Assembly: GCF_000720475.1 (NCBI RefSeq)
Contig: NZ_JOAP01000012.1
Location: forward strand, 1-64,000
DNA length: 64,000 bases
Reading direction: 5' to 3'
Source: Streptomyces aureocirculatus
Lineage (GTDB): Bacteria > Actinomycetota > Actinomycetes > Streptomycetales > Streptomycetaceae
Shown here in pieces: positions 36,640 to 45,236 of this stretch (position 1 is the stretch's first letter; each line of letters starts with the position of its first letter). The translations under genes and the position numbers were made by a program. The notes beneath the pieces are model-generated. The model had not been told where the DNA came from and did no database searches. It saw nothing but the letters and a program-made list of their open reading frames with translations.

Positions 36640-38751
36640 GTGACGCCGTCCTCCCGCGCCCCGTCGCACATATCCGCGCGGGCGGCGGCCGCCGTGCTGC
36701 TCGGCGCGTGCTGGTTCCCGCCGTCGGCGCCCACGGCGTCCGCGCAGCCCGCAGCGCCCGTCGCCGCCGTGCCCGCGGCGCCCTTCGACGACCCGGTACG
36801 CCTTGACCGCGACGGCCAGGTCACCGACAGGACCGGCGCGCTCGGCGACCGCGGCCGGGCCGTCGCCGCGGCCCTGGATCAGCTCTACGACGAGCAGCGC
36901 GTGCAGTTGTTCGTCGTGTACGTACGCGACTTCTCCGGCCGCTCCGCGCAGGGCTGGGCCGACGCCACCGCCGACAGGAACGGCCTCGGTGACGACGACG
37001 TGCTGCTCGCGGTGGCCACCCACGACCGCCGGTACGCCTACACGGTCGCCGCCGGGTCCCCGCTCACCGACGCCCAGATGCGGGAGGTCGCCCGCACCGC
37101 CGTCGAACCCGCGCTGCGGCGGAGCGACTGGGCCGGGGCCGCGGTCGGGGCGGCGAACGGGTACGCGGCGGCGCTCGACGGGCGGTCCGTGCCGACGCCG
37201 ACGGTCACGCCGGGCGAGGCCGACCCCGGCGGGGGCGGGCGGGCCGCCGACGACGGCGTCGCGGGCGACCTCGCGCTGCCGGTGGTCGCCGCCGGGGTCG
37301 CGGGCGCCGTCGCCCTCGCCGCGTACCGGCGCAGGAAACGGCGCTTCGCCACCCGTACGACACCGGGCGCGGCCGCCGGTCCCGGGCCCGTGCCGCTGCC
37401 CGAACTCGACGCCAGGTCCAGGGCCCTCCTGGTGGAGACCGACGACGCCGTGCGCACCAGCACCGAGGAGCTGGGCTTCGCCACCGCCCAGTTCGGCGAG
37501 GACGCCGCACAGCCGTTCACCGCCGCCGTCGCCGCCGCACGCGACGAGCTGACGGCCGCGTTCCGGCTCCGCCAGCGCCTGGACGACGCCTACCCCGAGG
37601 ACGACGCGACGCGCCGCCGCATGCTCGACGAGATCGTCGCCCGCTGCACGGAGGCGGGGCGCCGCCTGGACGCCGAGGCCGCCGCCTTCGACGAGCTGCG
37701 CGCCCTGGAGCGCGGGGCGCCCGCCGCGCTGGAGCACGCCGAGACGGTGTTCCGGCAGGTGGAGGCGCGCACCGACGCCGCCGGGAGCACCCTCAAGGAC
37801 GCGCGCGCCGCGTACGCCCCCGGCGCCACCGAAGCGGTTCTCGGCAACCTCGCCCAGGCCGAGGACCGGCTCGTGTTCGCGTCGGCCCAACTGCACCGGG
37901 CCCGCGAAGCGGTGGGCGGTGCCGACCACGCCCGGGCCGCGGTCCATCTGCGCGCGGCCGAGGGCGCCGTCGACCAGGCGGGCACCTTCGTGACGGCCGT
38001 GGAGCGCCTCGCCGCCGAACTCGCCGAGGCGTCCCGCAGGTTGCCGGGCGCCCTCGCCGAGGCGGAGGCCGACCTCGCGGAGGCACGCGGACTCCTGTCG
38101 GGCACCGGTACCGGCGTGCCGACCGGTGAGCTGCGCGGCCGGGTGGCCCGGGTGGAGGCCGTGCTCGCCGAGGTACGGCGGTCCCTGACGGCGGGCCGCC
38201 CCGACCCCGTCGACGCCCTGCGCCGTGTGGAGGAGGCGGACGCGGCCCTGGACGCGGCGCTCACCGGCGCGCGCGCCCGCGAGAGCGCCGACGAACGCGC
38301 CCGCTCCCTGCTCGGCCAGGCACTCCTCACCGCCCGCAGCGCCGTCGCGGCCGCCTCGGACTATGTGACGACGCACCGCGGCGCCGTGGGCAGCGAGGCC
38401 CGCACCCGGCTCGCGGAGGGGCAGCGGCACCTGGCCCTTGCGGAGCAGCCCGCGGGCACCAGCGGGCCCGCGGCCGCCCTCGCCGACGCCCAGCGCGCCG
38501 ACTCCCTGGCCCGCGAGGCACACGCACTCGCCGAGCGGGACGTGCGGGCGTACGGCAATCCGTACGGCGGCGGGGGCGGCGGCGCGGGCGGGGCCGTTCT
38601 CGGCGGGATCGTCCTCGGGCAGATCCTGGGCGGCGTGAACCGGGGCGGGTTCGGCGGCGGGGGCGGGTCCGGTGGTTCCGGCGGGGGCGGTCCTGGGAGC
38701 TTCGGCGGGGGCGGGACGCGGGGGCGCCGGGGTGGAGGGGGCCGGTTCTGA
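36640..38751 (+). CDS. TPM-domain protein with coiled-coil and Gly-rich tail
   Basis: A 703-residue protein. A signal-like N-terminus precedes a TPM domain at about 50-185 (RVQLFVVYVRDFSGRSAQGW), a family once called phosphatase-like and found in membrane or thylakoid assembly proteins. One transmembrane segment (about 205-228) is followed by basic RRRKRR. A long Ala/Glu/Arg-rich helical region (about 245-640) is probably coiled coil. The C-terminus is Gly-rich (GGGGGSGGSGGGG). The GTG at 36640 is chosen because the preceding sequence is spacer; its ribosome site is weak. PspA follows directly, suggesting a membrane-stress function. Confidence 0.83.
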   Translation: MTPSSRAPSHISARAAAAVLLGACWFPPSAPTASAQPAAPVAAVPAAPFDDPVRLDRDGQVTDRTGALGDRGRAVAAALDQLYDEQRVQLFVVYVRDFSGRSAQGWADATADRNGLGDDDVLLAVATHDRRYAYTVAAGSPLTDAQMREVARTAVEPALRRSDWAGAAVGAANGYAAALDGRSVPTPTVTPGEADPGGGGRAADDGVAGDLALPVVAAGVAGAVALAAYRRRKRRFATRTTPGAAAGPGPVPLPELDARSRALLVETDDAVRTSTEELGFATAQFGEDAAQPFTAAVAAARDELTAAFRLRQRLDDAYPEDDATRRRMLDEIVARCTEAGRRLDAEAAAFDELRALERGAPAALEHAETVFRQVEARTDAAGSTLKDARAAYAPGATEAVLGNLAQAEDRLVFASAQLHRAREAVGGADHARAAVHLRAAEGAVDQAGTFVTAVERLAAELAEASRRLPGALAEAEADLAEARGLLSGTGTGVPTGELRGRVARVEAVLAEVRRSLTAGRPDPVDALRRVEEADAALDAALTGARARESADERARSLLGQALLTARSAVAAASDYVTTHRGAVGSEARTRLAEGQRHLALAEQPAGTSGPAAALADAQRADSLAREAHALAERDVRAYGNPYGGGGGGAGGAVLGGIVLGQILGGVNRGGFGGGGGSGGSGGGGPGSFGGGGTRGRRGGGGRF

Positions 38752-38785
38752 CCTTCGTAAGCCCGCAGCACGCCCGTACCCGTAC

Positions 38786-38812
38786 GCCTCGTAGGCCTCG
38801 TAGGCCTCGTAC
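38786..38812. repeat. Three 9-bp tandem repeats
   Basis: GCCTCGTAG, GCCTCGTAG and GCCTCGTAC lie head to tail between the TPM gene and pspA, about 60 bases upstream of the pspA ATG. Confidence 0.85.
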
Positions 38813-38871
38813 GCCGCCAGAACAATTCGCAGGCCCCAGACACCTCGCACGCCCCGAACAAGGAGACAGCC

Positions 38872-39585
38872 ATGGTCAAGCAGACGATCCTCGGGCGCGT
38901 GGCGCAGTTGGCGCGGGCCAATGTGCACGCGCTCATCGACCAGGCCGAGGACCCGCAGAAGATGCTGGACCAGCTCATCCGCGACTACACGGAGAACATC
39001 CGGGAGGCCGAGCAGGCCGTCGCGACCACGATCGGCGATCTGCGGCTCCAGGAACAGGACCACAAGGAGGACCTGGAGGCCGCTGCGGAGTGGGGTGCGA
39101 AGGCGCTCGCCGCCAGCAGGAAGGCGGACATGCTGCGGGCGGACGGGAGCGCCGCGGAGGCGGACCGGTTCGACGGGCTCGCCAAGGTGGCGCTCGGGCG
39201 GCAGTTGCGGTCCGAGAAGGAGGCGAGGGACGCCGAGCCGTCCATCGCCGCGCAGACCGACGTGGTCAGCAGGCTCAAGGACGGCCTCGACACCATGAAG
39301 ATCAAGCTGACGGAGTTGCAGTCGAAGCGGAACCAGTTGGTCGCGCGGTCGAAGTCCGCACAGGCGCGGAACCGGATGCTGGACGCGGCACGCAGCGTCG
39401 ACGTGCTCGATCCGACGAGCGAGCTGAACCGGTTCGAGGAGAAGGTGCGGCGGGAGGAGGCGCGGGCGCTCGGCCGTGCGGAGCTCGCCGCGTCCTCGCT
39501 GGACGCGCAGTTCGAGCGCCTCGACAGCCTGGGCGACACCGCGGAGGTGGAGGCGCGGCTCGCCGCGCTGAAGGCGACCACGTGA
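38872..39585 (+). CDS. PspA/IM30 family membrane-stress protein
   Basis: A 237-residue, almost entirely helical protein with the PspA start MVKQTILGRVAQLARANVH and AEDPQKMLDQLIRDYTENI. Coiled coil runs to about residue 190, and a short helix at the end (FERLDSLGDTAEVEARLAALK) completes it. AAGGAGA lies eight bases before the ATG. Members form ring or rod oligomers on stressed membranes. The neighbour is a TPM-domain protein, and that pairing recurs in actinobacteria as far as I recall. Confidence 0.93.
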   Translation: MVKQTILGRVAQLARANVHALIDQAEDPQKMLDQLIRDYTENIREAEQAVATTIGDLRLQEQDHKEDLEAAAEWGAKALAASRKADMLRADGSAAEADRFDGLAKVALGRQLRSEKEARDAEPSIAAQTDVVSRLKDGLDTMKIKLTELQSKRNQLVARSKSAQARNRMLDAARSVDVLDPTSELNRFEEKVRREEARALGRAELAASSLDAQFERLDSLGDTAEVEARLAALKATT

Positions 39586-39606
39586 GGCCCCCTCCCGGAG
39601 ACGTGC

Positions 39607-39627
39607 GGCCCCCTCCCCGCGGGGGCC
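39607..39627. terminator. GC-rich hairpin between pspA and the convergent phosphatase gene
   Basis: GGCCCCC (39607-39613) pairs with GGGGGCC (39621-39627) around TCCCCGC. It lies between the stops at 39585 (+) and 39632 (-) and could terminate either gene. Confidence 0.65.
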
Positions 39628-39631
39628 GGGG

Positions 39632-42600
39632 TCAGAACAGGCTCATCAGCGCCTCCGCGGGGTCCATCGGCTGCGCGTCCCCGTCGGGCAGGGCCAGTTC
39701 GAACCAGACCGTCTTCCCGCGCGGCGTACGGCGTGAGCCCCAGGCGGCGCTCAGCAGGCCGACGAGCTGGAGGCCGCGGCCGCCCTCGTCGGTGTCGCGG
39801 GCACGGCGGCGGCGCGGCTGGACGAGACCCGCGTCCCACACCTCGCAGACCAGGGTCCGGTCGAGCAGCAGCCGCAGCCGGATCTCGCCCTCGCCGTAGC
39901 GCAGGGCGTTGGTGACGAGTTCGCTGACCAGGAGCTCGGCGGTGTCGACGAGCCCGTCCTGGTCCCACTCCCGCAGCCGCTCGCAGGCCAGTTCGCGGGC
40001 GCGGCCCACGGACTGCGGCTCGCGCGGCAGCGTCCAGTCGCCGACGTGCTCGGCGGGCAGCCCCTGCACGCGGGCCATCAGGAGGGCGATGTCGTCCTCA
40101 CCGTGGTGGGTGTCCAGGGTGTTCAGGACGTGGTCGCAGATGTCCTCAAGGGCTTGCGCGGGGTCGGTGAGCGCGCCGACGAAGGCGTTCAGGCCCTCGT
40201 CGAGGGGGTGGTCGCGGGACTCGACGAGGCCGTCCGTGTAGAGCGCGAGCAGCGCGTCGTCCGGCAGGTCGACCTCGACCTCCTCGAAGGGTTCGCCGCC
40301 GACGCCGAGCGGCATGCCCGGTGGCACGTCGAGCATGAGCGCGCTCTCGCCGGGTTCGACGAGTACGGGTGGCAGGTGCCCGGCGTTGGCGAAGGTGACG
40401 CGGCGGGTGACGGCGTCGTACACCGCGTACACGCAGGTCGCGAGGTAGACCTCGGCGAGGTCGTCGCCGTCGCCGCCGCGGGCGGGCCCGGAGCGCCGGG
40501 CGTCCCTTGGGCTCTGCGGGCTGCCGAGGCCGCGGGCGATCTCGTCGAGCGCGGAGAGCACCTCGGCGGGCTCCAGGTCGAGCAGCGCGAGGGTGCGGAC
40601 GGCGGAGCGCAGCTCGCCCATGGCGACGGCGGCGCGCAGACCGCGCCCCATGACATCGCCGACCACCAGGGCCGTGCGGTGTCCTGGCAGCTCGATGACG
40701 TCGAACCAGTCGCCGCCGACCTCGGTGGCGGCGTTCCCCGGCAGATAGCGGCAGGCGATGTCGAGCCCCGCGGCCTCGGGATCGCCGGGCGGGAGCAGGG
40801 ACCGCTGCAGGATCAGGGCGCGTTCGTGCTCGCGGCGGTAGAGGCGGGCGTTGTCGATGCAGACGGCGGCGCGCGAGGCGAGCTCGACGGCGAGCGCGCG
40901 GTCGCGTTCGCCGAACGGTTCGCTGCCCTTCGTACGGGAGAACTGCGCGAGACCCACGACGGTGTCGTGCGCGACCATCGGCACGGCGAGCGTCGACTGG
41001 ATGAGTCCGCTGGTCAGACGGCGGGCGGGCCCGCTGTCGTCACCTGCGGCGATGAGCCGCGGGCGGGCGGCGCGCAGCGCGTCGGCGCAGGGCGAGTTGA
41101 AGCCGAAGCGGTGTACGGAGCCGACCTCGACGGGGCCTGTGCCCTCGGGGAAGGGCGCGTCGGCGACGGCGCTGGCGAAGGCGACCCGGCGCAGCTCGGC
41201 ACTGCCGTCGGCGAGGCTCTGCCGGACGTTCACGGCCTCGTCGCCGTCGAGGAGCCCTTGGTAGAGGTCGACGGAGGCGAGGTCGCAGAAGCCGGGGACG
41301 GCGACGTCGAGGAGTTCGCGGGCGGTGGTCTCCAGGTCGAGGGAGTTGCCTATGCGGGCGCCCGCCTCGTTCAGGAGGGCGAGGTTGCGGCGGGCGTGCG
41401 CGGCTTCGCGGGCGGCGGCGTGGCGGCCGGTGACGTCGCTGCCGAGGAAGGCGATGCCGATGGGGCGGCCGGAACCGCTGTGCACGCGGTAGAGGTTGAT
41501 GGACCAGTGACGGCGTTCGTTGCCGCCCGGGGCCGGGCCGACGATCTGCATGTCCGTGACGGCCTCGCCGGTCTCCAGGACGCGGTGCAGCGCGGCCTGC
41601 ATGCGGTCGGCCTCGTGGCGGGGCAGATAGTCGTGGACGGTCCGGCCGCGGTGGTCCTCGACGGCGCCGCCGAAGACGTCGGCGAAGCGGTGGTTGGCCC
41701 GCTGCACCGTGAGGTCAGTACCGAACAGCAGGAAACCGAAGGGAGATTGCCCGAAAATCGCCTGTGATGCGGCAAGATCGCTCTCGATCTGCCGGAGGGC
41801 GCGGACGTCGACGACGATGCACACCGCGGAGCGCTCACCGTCGGCCGTCCTGGCCGGCATGACATAGACCTCCGCGATGCCCTCCAGGCCGGGGGTGGCC
41901 GGAGCGTCGGCGGTGTCCGAACCGGCGTCGGCCGGGCCCGGAGCGGCCGGGGGCACCCGGAAGGGGACCGACCCGGTCCACTCCCGGCCGTCGAGGATCT
42001 CGGCCATCTTGCGGTGGCCCCTGCGGCGCAGCTCGGGGGCGACGAAGGCCTCGATCGGGTCCTTGCCGACGGCGTCCTGCGCGGCCACACCGAACAGCCG
42101 CTCGGCGCGCACACTCCACTGGTCGACCAGGCCGTCGGGCCCGATCGAGAAGGACGCCACCTTGATGTAGTCGTAGATGGACCCCGGGGGGCTGGCCTGC
42201 CAGGCGATGTCGTCCGAGATGAGGGGGCCGGTGTCGACCGGGGAGTACGCGACCGCCGCACCCCGGCGACGCGCGCCGACACCACCGGCCCGCTGCGGTA
42301 CGTCCCCCGGCCGACCCGGGTGTGCCGAGGCGGACGTGCCCGGTCCTACGCGGCCCGCGCCACTGCGGTCGGCGGGGCCGGACGGACGGCGACCGGAGCC
42401 GGGCGCGTCCTCGACGGGGCCGGGCGTACGGCGACCGGAGCGGGGCGCGTCCCCGGCGGGGCCGTGCGCATCGCTGCCGGAGCCGGGCGCGTCCTCGACG
42501 GGGCCGTGCGCATCGCTGCCGGAGCCGGGCGCGTCCCCGGCGGAGCCGTGCGCATCGCCGCCGGAGCCGGGCGCGTCCCCGGCGGGGCCGTGCGCATCGC

Positions 42601-43204
42601 TGCCGGAGCCGGGCGCGTCCCCGGCGGAACGGGGTGCGTCCTCAGCGGAGCCATGCCCACCGACGCCGAAGTCAGGCGCGTCCCCAGCGGAACCGGGCCC
42701 ACCCTCGGCGGGAACAAGCGGCCCCTCGGCGGAACCGGGCGTGTCCCCGGCGGAGCCAGGCGTACCGGAGCCGGAGTCAGGCGCGTCCCCAGCGGAACCG
42801 TGCGCATCGCTGCCGGAGCCGGGCGCATCCTCGGCGAAGCCGGGCGTACCGAAGGCGGAGCCGGGCGCATCCTCGGCGAAGCCGGGCGTACCGAAGGCGG
42901 AGCCGGGCGCGTCCCCGGCGGAGCCAGGCGTACCGGAGCCGGAGCCGGGCGCGTCCCCGGCGGAGCCAGGCGCGTCCTCGGTCGCGGAGCCCTCGGGGTC
43001 GCCCTCCGGACCGGCGGCCGCCGCGCCCGCGGCCCCCGCGGCACCCCGGGTGCCGTCCACCGCGTCCGGGGCCCCCGCCGGATCCGCCGAGCGAGGTGTC
43101 CCCCCGGCTCCGGGCAGACCCGGCACCGGCCGGGTGGGCAGGGCGCCGCCCGCCCGCGCCACAGGCCGCTTCGCACCCGTCGCCTTCGCTGGTATCTCGC
43201 TCAC
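39632..43204 (-). CDS. PAS-PAS-GAF-SpoIIE phosphatase-HATPase regulator with repetitive N-terminus
   Basis: A 1190-residue signalling protein. The GTG at 43204 (VSEIPAKATG) has GGAGGGG about nine bases upstream; the longer frame runs into the next gene. In order: a repetitive Gly/Ser/Pro/Ala/Asp region at about 75-280 (APGSGSDAHG-type units), PAS at about 340-440, a second PAS at about 470-585 (FGQSPFGFLLFG), GAF at about 605-780, a SpoIIE/PP2C phosphatase at about 810-1025 (GGDWFDVIEL, DVMGRGLRAA, LLALYTDGLVESR), and an RsbW-like HATPase at about 1050-1185 (LVSELVTNALRYG). The PP2C domain probably dephosphorylates an anti-anti-sigma factor. The ligand is unknown. Confidence 0.93.
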   Translation of the reverse strand: MSEIPAKATGAKRPVARAGGALPTRPVPGLPGAGGTPRSADPAGAPDAVDGTRGAAGAAGAAAAGPEGDPEGSATEDAPGSAGDAPGSGSGTPGSAGDAPGSAFGTPGFAEDAPGSAFGTPGFAEDAPGSGSDAHGSAGDAPDSGSGTPGSAGDTPGSAEGPLVPAEGGPGSAGDAPDFGVGGHGSAEDAPRSAGDAPGSGSDAHGPAGDAPGSGGDAHGSAGDAPGSGSDAHGPVEDAPGSGSDAHGPAGDAPRSGRRTPGPVEDAPGSGRRPSGPADRSGAGRVGPGTSASAHPGRPGDVPQRAGGVGARRRGAAVAYSPVDTGPLISDDIAWQASPPGSIYDYIKVASFSIGPDGLVDQWSVRAERLFGVAAQDAVGKDPIEAFVAPELRRRGHRKMAEILDGREWTGSVPFRVPPAAPGPADAGSDTADAPATPGLEGIAEVYVMPARTADGERSAVCIVVDVRALRQIESDLAASQAIFGQSPFGFLLFGTDLTVQRANHRFADVFGGAVEDHRGRTVHDYLPRHEADRMQAALHRVLETGEAVTDMQIVGPAPGGNERRHWSINLYRVHSGSGRPIGIAFLGSDVTGRHAAAREAAHARRNLALLNEAGARIGNSLDLETTARELLDVAVPGFCDLASVDLYQGLLDGDEAVNVRQSLADGSAELRRVAFASAVADAPFPEGTGPVEVGSVHRFGFNSPCADALRAARPRLIAAGDDSGPARRLTSGLIQSTLAVPMVAHDTVVGLAQFSRTKGSEPFGERDRALAVELASRAAVCIDNARLYRREHERALILQRSLLPPGDPEAAGLDIACRYLPGNAATEVGGDWFDVIELPGHRTALVVGDVMGRGLRAAVAMGELRSAVRTLALLDLEPAEVLSALDEIARGLGSPQSPRDARRSGPARGGDGDDLAEVYLATCVYAVYDAVTRRVTFANAGHLPPVLVEPGESALMLDVPPGMPLGVGGEPFEEVEVDLPDDALLALYTDGLVESRDHPLDEGLNAFVGALTDPAQALEDICDHVLNTLDTHHGEDDIALLMARVQGLPAEHVGDWTLPREPQSVGRARELACERLREWDQDGLVDTAELLVSELVTNALRYGEGEIRLRLLLDRTLVCEVWDAGLVQPRRRRARDTDEGGRGLQLVGLLSAAWGSRRTPRGKTVWFELALPDGDAQPMDPAEALMSLF
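42380..42980. repeat. Degenerate tandem repeats encoding the phosphatase N-terminus
   Basis: Units of about 45 bases, containing GCCGGAGCCGGGCGCGTCC and variants, are repeated more than ten times with imperfect spacing. All lengths appear to be multiples of three, so the frame of the long phosphatase gene is preserved. Confidence 0.85.
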
Positions 43205-43388
43205 GCGAACCGTCCCCTCCAGCTCACCGCGTCCGGCACCGGTCACCGGATGTGGCTGCCCGCAGTATCCAGCACTACGGTGCGGGGCCACACGCCGTTC
43301 ACGATCACAGCACGGACTCAACGCTTTTTGGCCCGTGTCCGCCTTGTGCTCGTCCCCCGCACTTGTACGTACCGGCGCCACCTGTCTT

Positions 43389-43856
43389 CTATCCGGGCAG
43401 CACCAGCTCGAACCACACCGTCTTCCCCGCGCTGCCCGTTCGTCCCGGTCGGGTACCCCAGCGCCGGGACGATCGTGCCACGAGCTGGATGCCTCGTCCG
43501 CCCTCGTCGTCGGGGGCGGCGGCACGTTCCCTCGGCGGGTCCGGGAGCGGGTCGGAGACTTCCACGAGCAGGATGCCGCCCGCTCCCGGCGGGCGCACCA
43601 GGCGCACGCCGATGGGGCCCGAGGCATACCGCAGGGAATTGGTCACCAATTCGCTGACGAGCAGCACGGCGACATCACCGAGGGCGCCGAGACCCCACTC
43701 GCCGAGTTGCCTGCGGACCACGGCCCGGGCCGTGCGCACGGCTCCGGGGTCCGCGGGGAAAGCCCACTCGGCGCAGTCGCCTTCGGTGTCGATCACGCCG
43801 ATCACTTCCCAGGCCAGCGGCGGACCTATGTCCGGTTTCATGGGGTTAATGGGCAC
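43389..43856 (-). CDS. RsbW/SpoIIAB-like ATP-binding protein (HATPase)
   Basis: A 155-residue single-domain protein of the anti-sigma-factor kinase-like HATPase family common in Streptomyces. The N-box is LLVSELVTNSLRYA, the G1 region is VEVSDPLPDPP, and the G2 region DDEGGRGIQLV is followed by the typical KTVWFELVLPG end. Either a GTG at 43856 or the ATG at 43841 could be the start; neither has a clear ribosome site. It lies upstream of the SpoIIE-type gene on the same strand, about 185 bases apart, and its end resembles that protein's own HATPase domain. Confidence 0.85.
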   Translation of the reverse strand: MPINPMKPDIGPPLAWEVIGVIDTEGDCAEWAFPADPGAVRTARAVVRRQLGEWGLGALGDVAVLLVSELVTNSLRYASGPIGVRLVRPPGAGGILLVEVSDPLPDPPRERAAAPDDEGGRGIQLVARSSRRWGTRPGRTGSAGKTVWFELVLPG

Positions 43857-44174
43857 ATACCCGATATCCCGGCCGGACTACCGTGTCCACGGGGTCACAG
43901 TGACACGAATAGCGTAGGGGGCGCTTGAACTGTCCCCCCCTCACCTCGCGCGCCCCCTTGCCCGGGCGCCATGGAATGCCTTGTGACACCGCGGGCCCCG
44001 GGGTTCCACACCCCGAGGGGGACGGATGTGCGACATCTGCGCGGGGCTCCGACACGCGGAGTCGGTCAGAGGTCCGAGGTTCGCCCGCAGGGCCCGAGGG
44101 GTCGACCGCAGGGCCGCGAGGGTTCGTCCGGGGGACGAAGGTTCGACCAGGGCCGGGAAGTCTGACCTGAGGTC
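43857..44174. other. Intergenic region, no gene seen
   Basis: About 320 bases between the HATPase start and the MutT-like stop, both on the minus strand. An open frame at 43925-44170 (+) has no family resemblance and a composition of translated spacer. 44080-44165 contains imperfect GGTTCG and CGAGG repeats. No clear terminator was found. Confidence 0.45.
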
Positions 44175-44603
44175 CTACGAGGAGGAGCCGGGCGAGAAGC
44201 CCCCAGTACGCTCCGACGAGGAGTCGATCAGCGCCTGGATCGCCGGGACGTCGCCGGGCAGCCAGTCCACCGTCCACAGTTCCCCGGGACGCAACCAGCG
44301 CAGTTCGTCGTGGTCCTCAAGGGGCCGGGGCTCACCCGCGAGCAGCCGGGCCCGCCACACCCGCATCACATGACCGCACCCCAGTTCGAACTCCCCAGGC
44401 ACCCGCCCGAGCGACTCCGCCTCGACCCCGAGTTCCTCGCGCAGCTCGCGCACCAGCGCGTCCTCGCCCCGCTCCCCGGGCTCGACCTTGCCGCCCGGCA
44501 GCTCCCAGCGCCCGGCCAGTTCCACGGGCGCGCTCCGGCGGGCGGCGAGCAGTCGCCCCTCGTCGTACAGCGCGGCACCCACCACCGCGATCAGCTCAGT
44601 CAT
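44175..44603 (-). CDS. MutT-like NUDIX pyrophosphohydrolase
   Basis: A 142-residue NUDIX protein. The NUDIX box GGKVEPGERGEDALVRELRE (about 37-56) continues EELG and has the canonical Glu residues. The N-terminal strand IAVVGAALYDEGRLLAARRS and the short length are typical of the MutT/CTP pyrophosphohydrolase group that cleans oxidised or modified nucleotides. Substrate cannot be assigned from sequence. The last residues are Ser/Gly-rich (ERTGGFSPGSSS). Confidence 0.9.
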   Translation of the reverse strand: MTELIAVVGAALYDEGRLLAARRSAPVELAGRWELPGGKVEPGERGEDALVRELREELGVEAESLGRVPGEFELGCGHVMRVWRARLLAGEPRPLEDHDELRWLRPGELWTVDWLPGDVPAIQALIDSSSERTGGFSPGSSS

Positions 44604-44622
44604 ACGGCGGAGCCTACGGCCT

Positions 44623-44805
44623 TCACCGTCCGCCGTTCGGACTCAGCCGCTCCACCCAGTAGAGCTTCTCCTTGCCGCGAACGCCGAGGCTGTCGGCCAT
44701 CTTCTGGGCCTCGGCCTTGGTCGCGTACCTGCCGACCCGGTAGCGGTTGCCGTTGTCGTCCTGCCGTATCACGAGCCAGGGAAGTATGACCGTTCCGTCA
44801 TTCAT
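44623..44805 (-). CDS. Small SPOR-like protein
   Basis: A 60-residue protein. The ATG at 44805 (MNDGTVILPWLVIRQDDNG) has GGAGGGA six bases upstream, better than the upstream frame to 44841. The central part, YRVGRYATKAEAQKMADSLG, is the pattern of a minimal SPOR or SPOR-like repeat, and the protein ends WVERLSPNGGR. Function unknown. It lies 20 bases upstream of the MutT-like gene and may be co-transcribed. Confidence 0.75.
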   Translation of the reverse strand: MNDGTVILPWLVIRQDDNGNRYRVGRYATKAEAQKMADSLGVRGKEKLYWVERLSPNGGR

Positions 44806-45236
44806 GCCGTCCCTCCGCTCCCCGCCCCCGACGCGCCCCACGCCTCGATCTGTAAGGAAACCGCAATCCGCATATGCCCGACCTTACGCCCGACCTTTAC
44901 GGAGCGGATACGAGTTTGCACAAAGAGATACGCAATCGGCCAGCGTACAGGGGGCGCATCTTCCTGGGCGCGCCCCCTGTAGCGATCCCGCACGGCTCCC
45001 ACGAGCCGTAACTCCCCCTGGTTTACGGTTTATTGACTTGCCCTCGGGCGACGTGCGCCCCGCTCACGCCGATGGCACGGCGGGTCACCGACGGTCCGGG
45101 CCGCCGGGAGCCGCCCGGCGCCCCCTCGAACACCGGGAGCCCCGACAACGACCGGCCACAAGAACGGCCGGATACCGCCGCCACCGCCTCCGCCACCGCA
45201 CCCGGAGCCGCCTCCGACCCCGCCGCGCGTCGGCGG
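44806..45236. other. Intergenic region with one strong hairpin
   Basis: About 430 bases between the SPOR-like gene and the 3' end of the GntR gene, both on the minus strand. No convincing gene is seen. TACAGGGGGCGC (44946-44957) pairs perfectly with GCGCCCCCTGTA (44970-44981) around a 12-base loop. TTTACGG and TTTATTGACTTG near 45023-45043 are AT-rich. The rest is Pro/Arg-coding spacer. Confidence 0.5.
44946..44981. terminator. 12-bp perfect hairpin
   Basis: Perfect arms 44946-44957 and 44970-44981. It stands alone in the intergenic region, about 255 bases past the stop of the GntR gene in the direction of transcription, so it may terminate read-through or be a regulatory site for the SPOR-like gene. 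Confidence 0.5.

Noticed and set aside
38872..39585. Assigning pspA and the TPM gene to a phage-shock operon with known regulators
   Set aside because: No PspF-, ClgR- or Rv2743c-like gene is adjacent, so only the family membership can be supported.
42380..42980. CRISPR-like array
   Set aside because: The units are degenerate, without constant spacers, and lie in a coding frame. No cas genes are nearby.
42014..43928. Long + strand frames over the phosphatase repeat region
   Set aside because: The repeats encode low-complexity peptides in every frame. The minus-strand frame alone leads into PAS, GAF, SpoIIE and HATPase domains.
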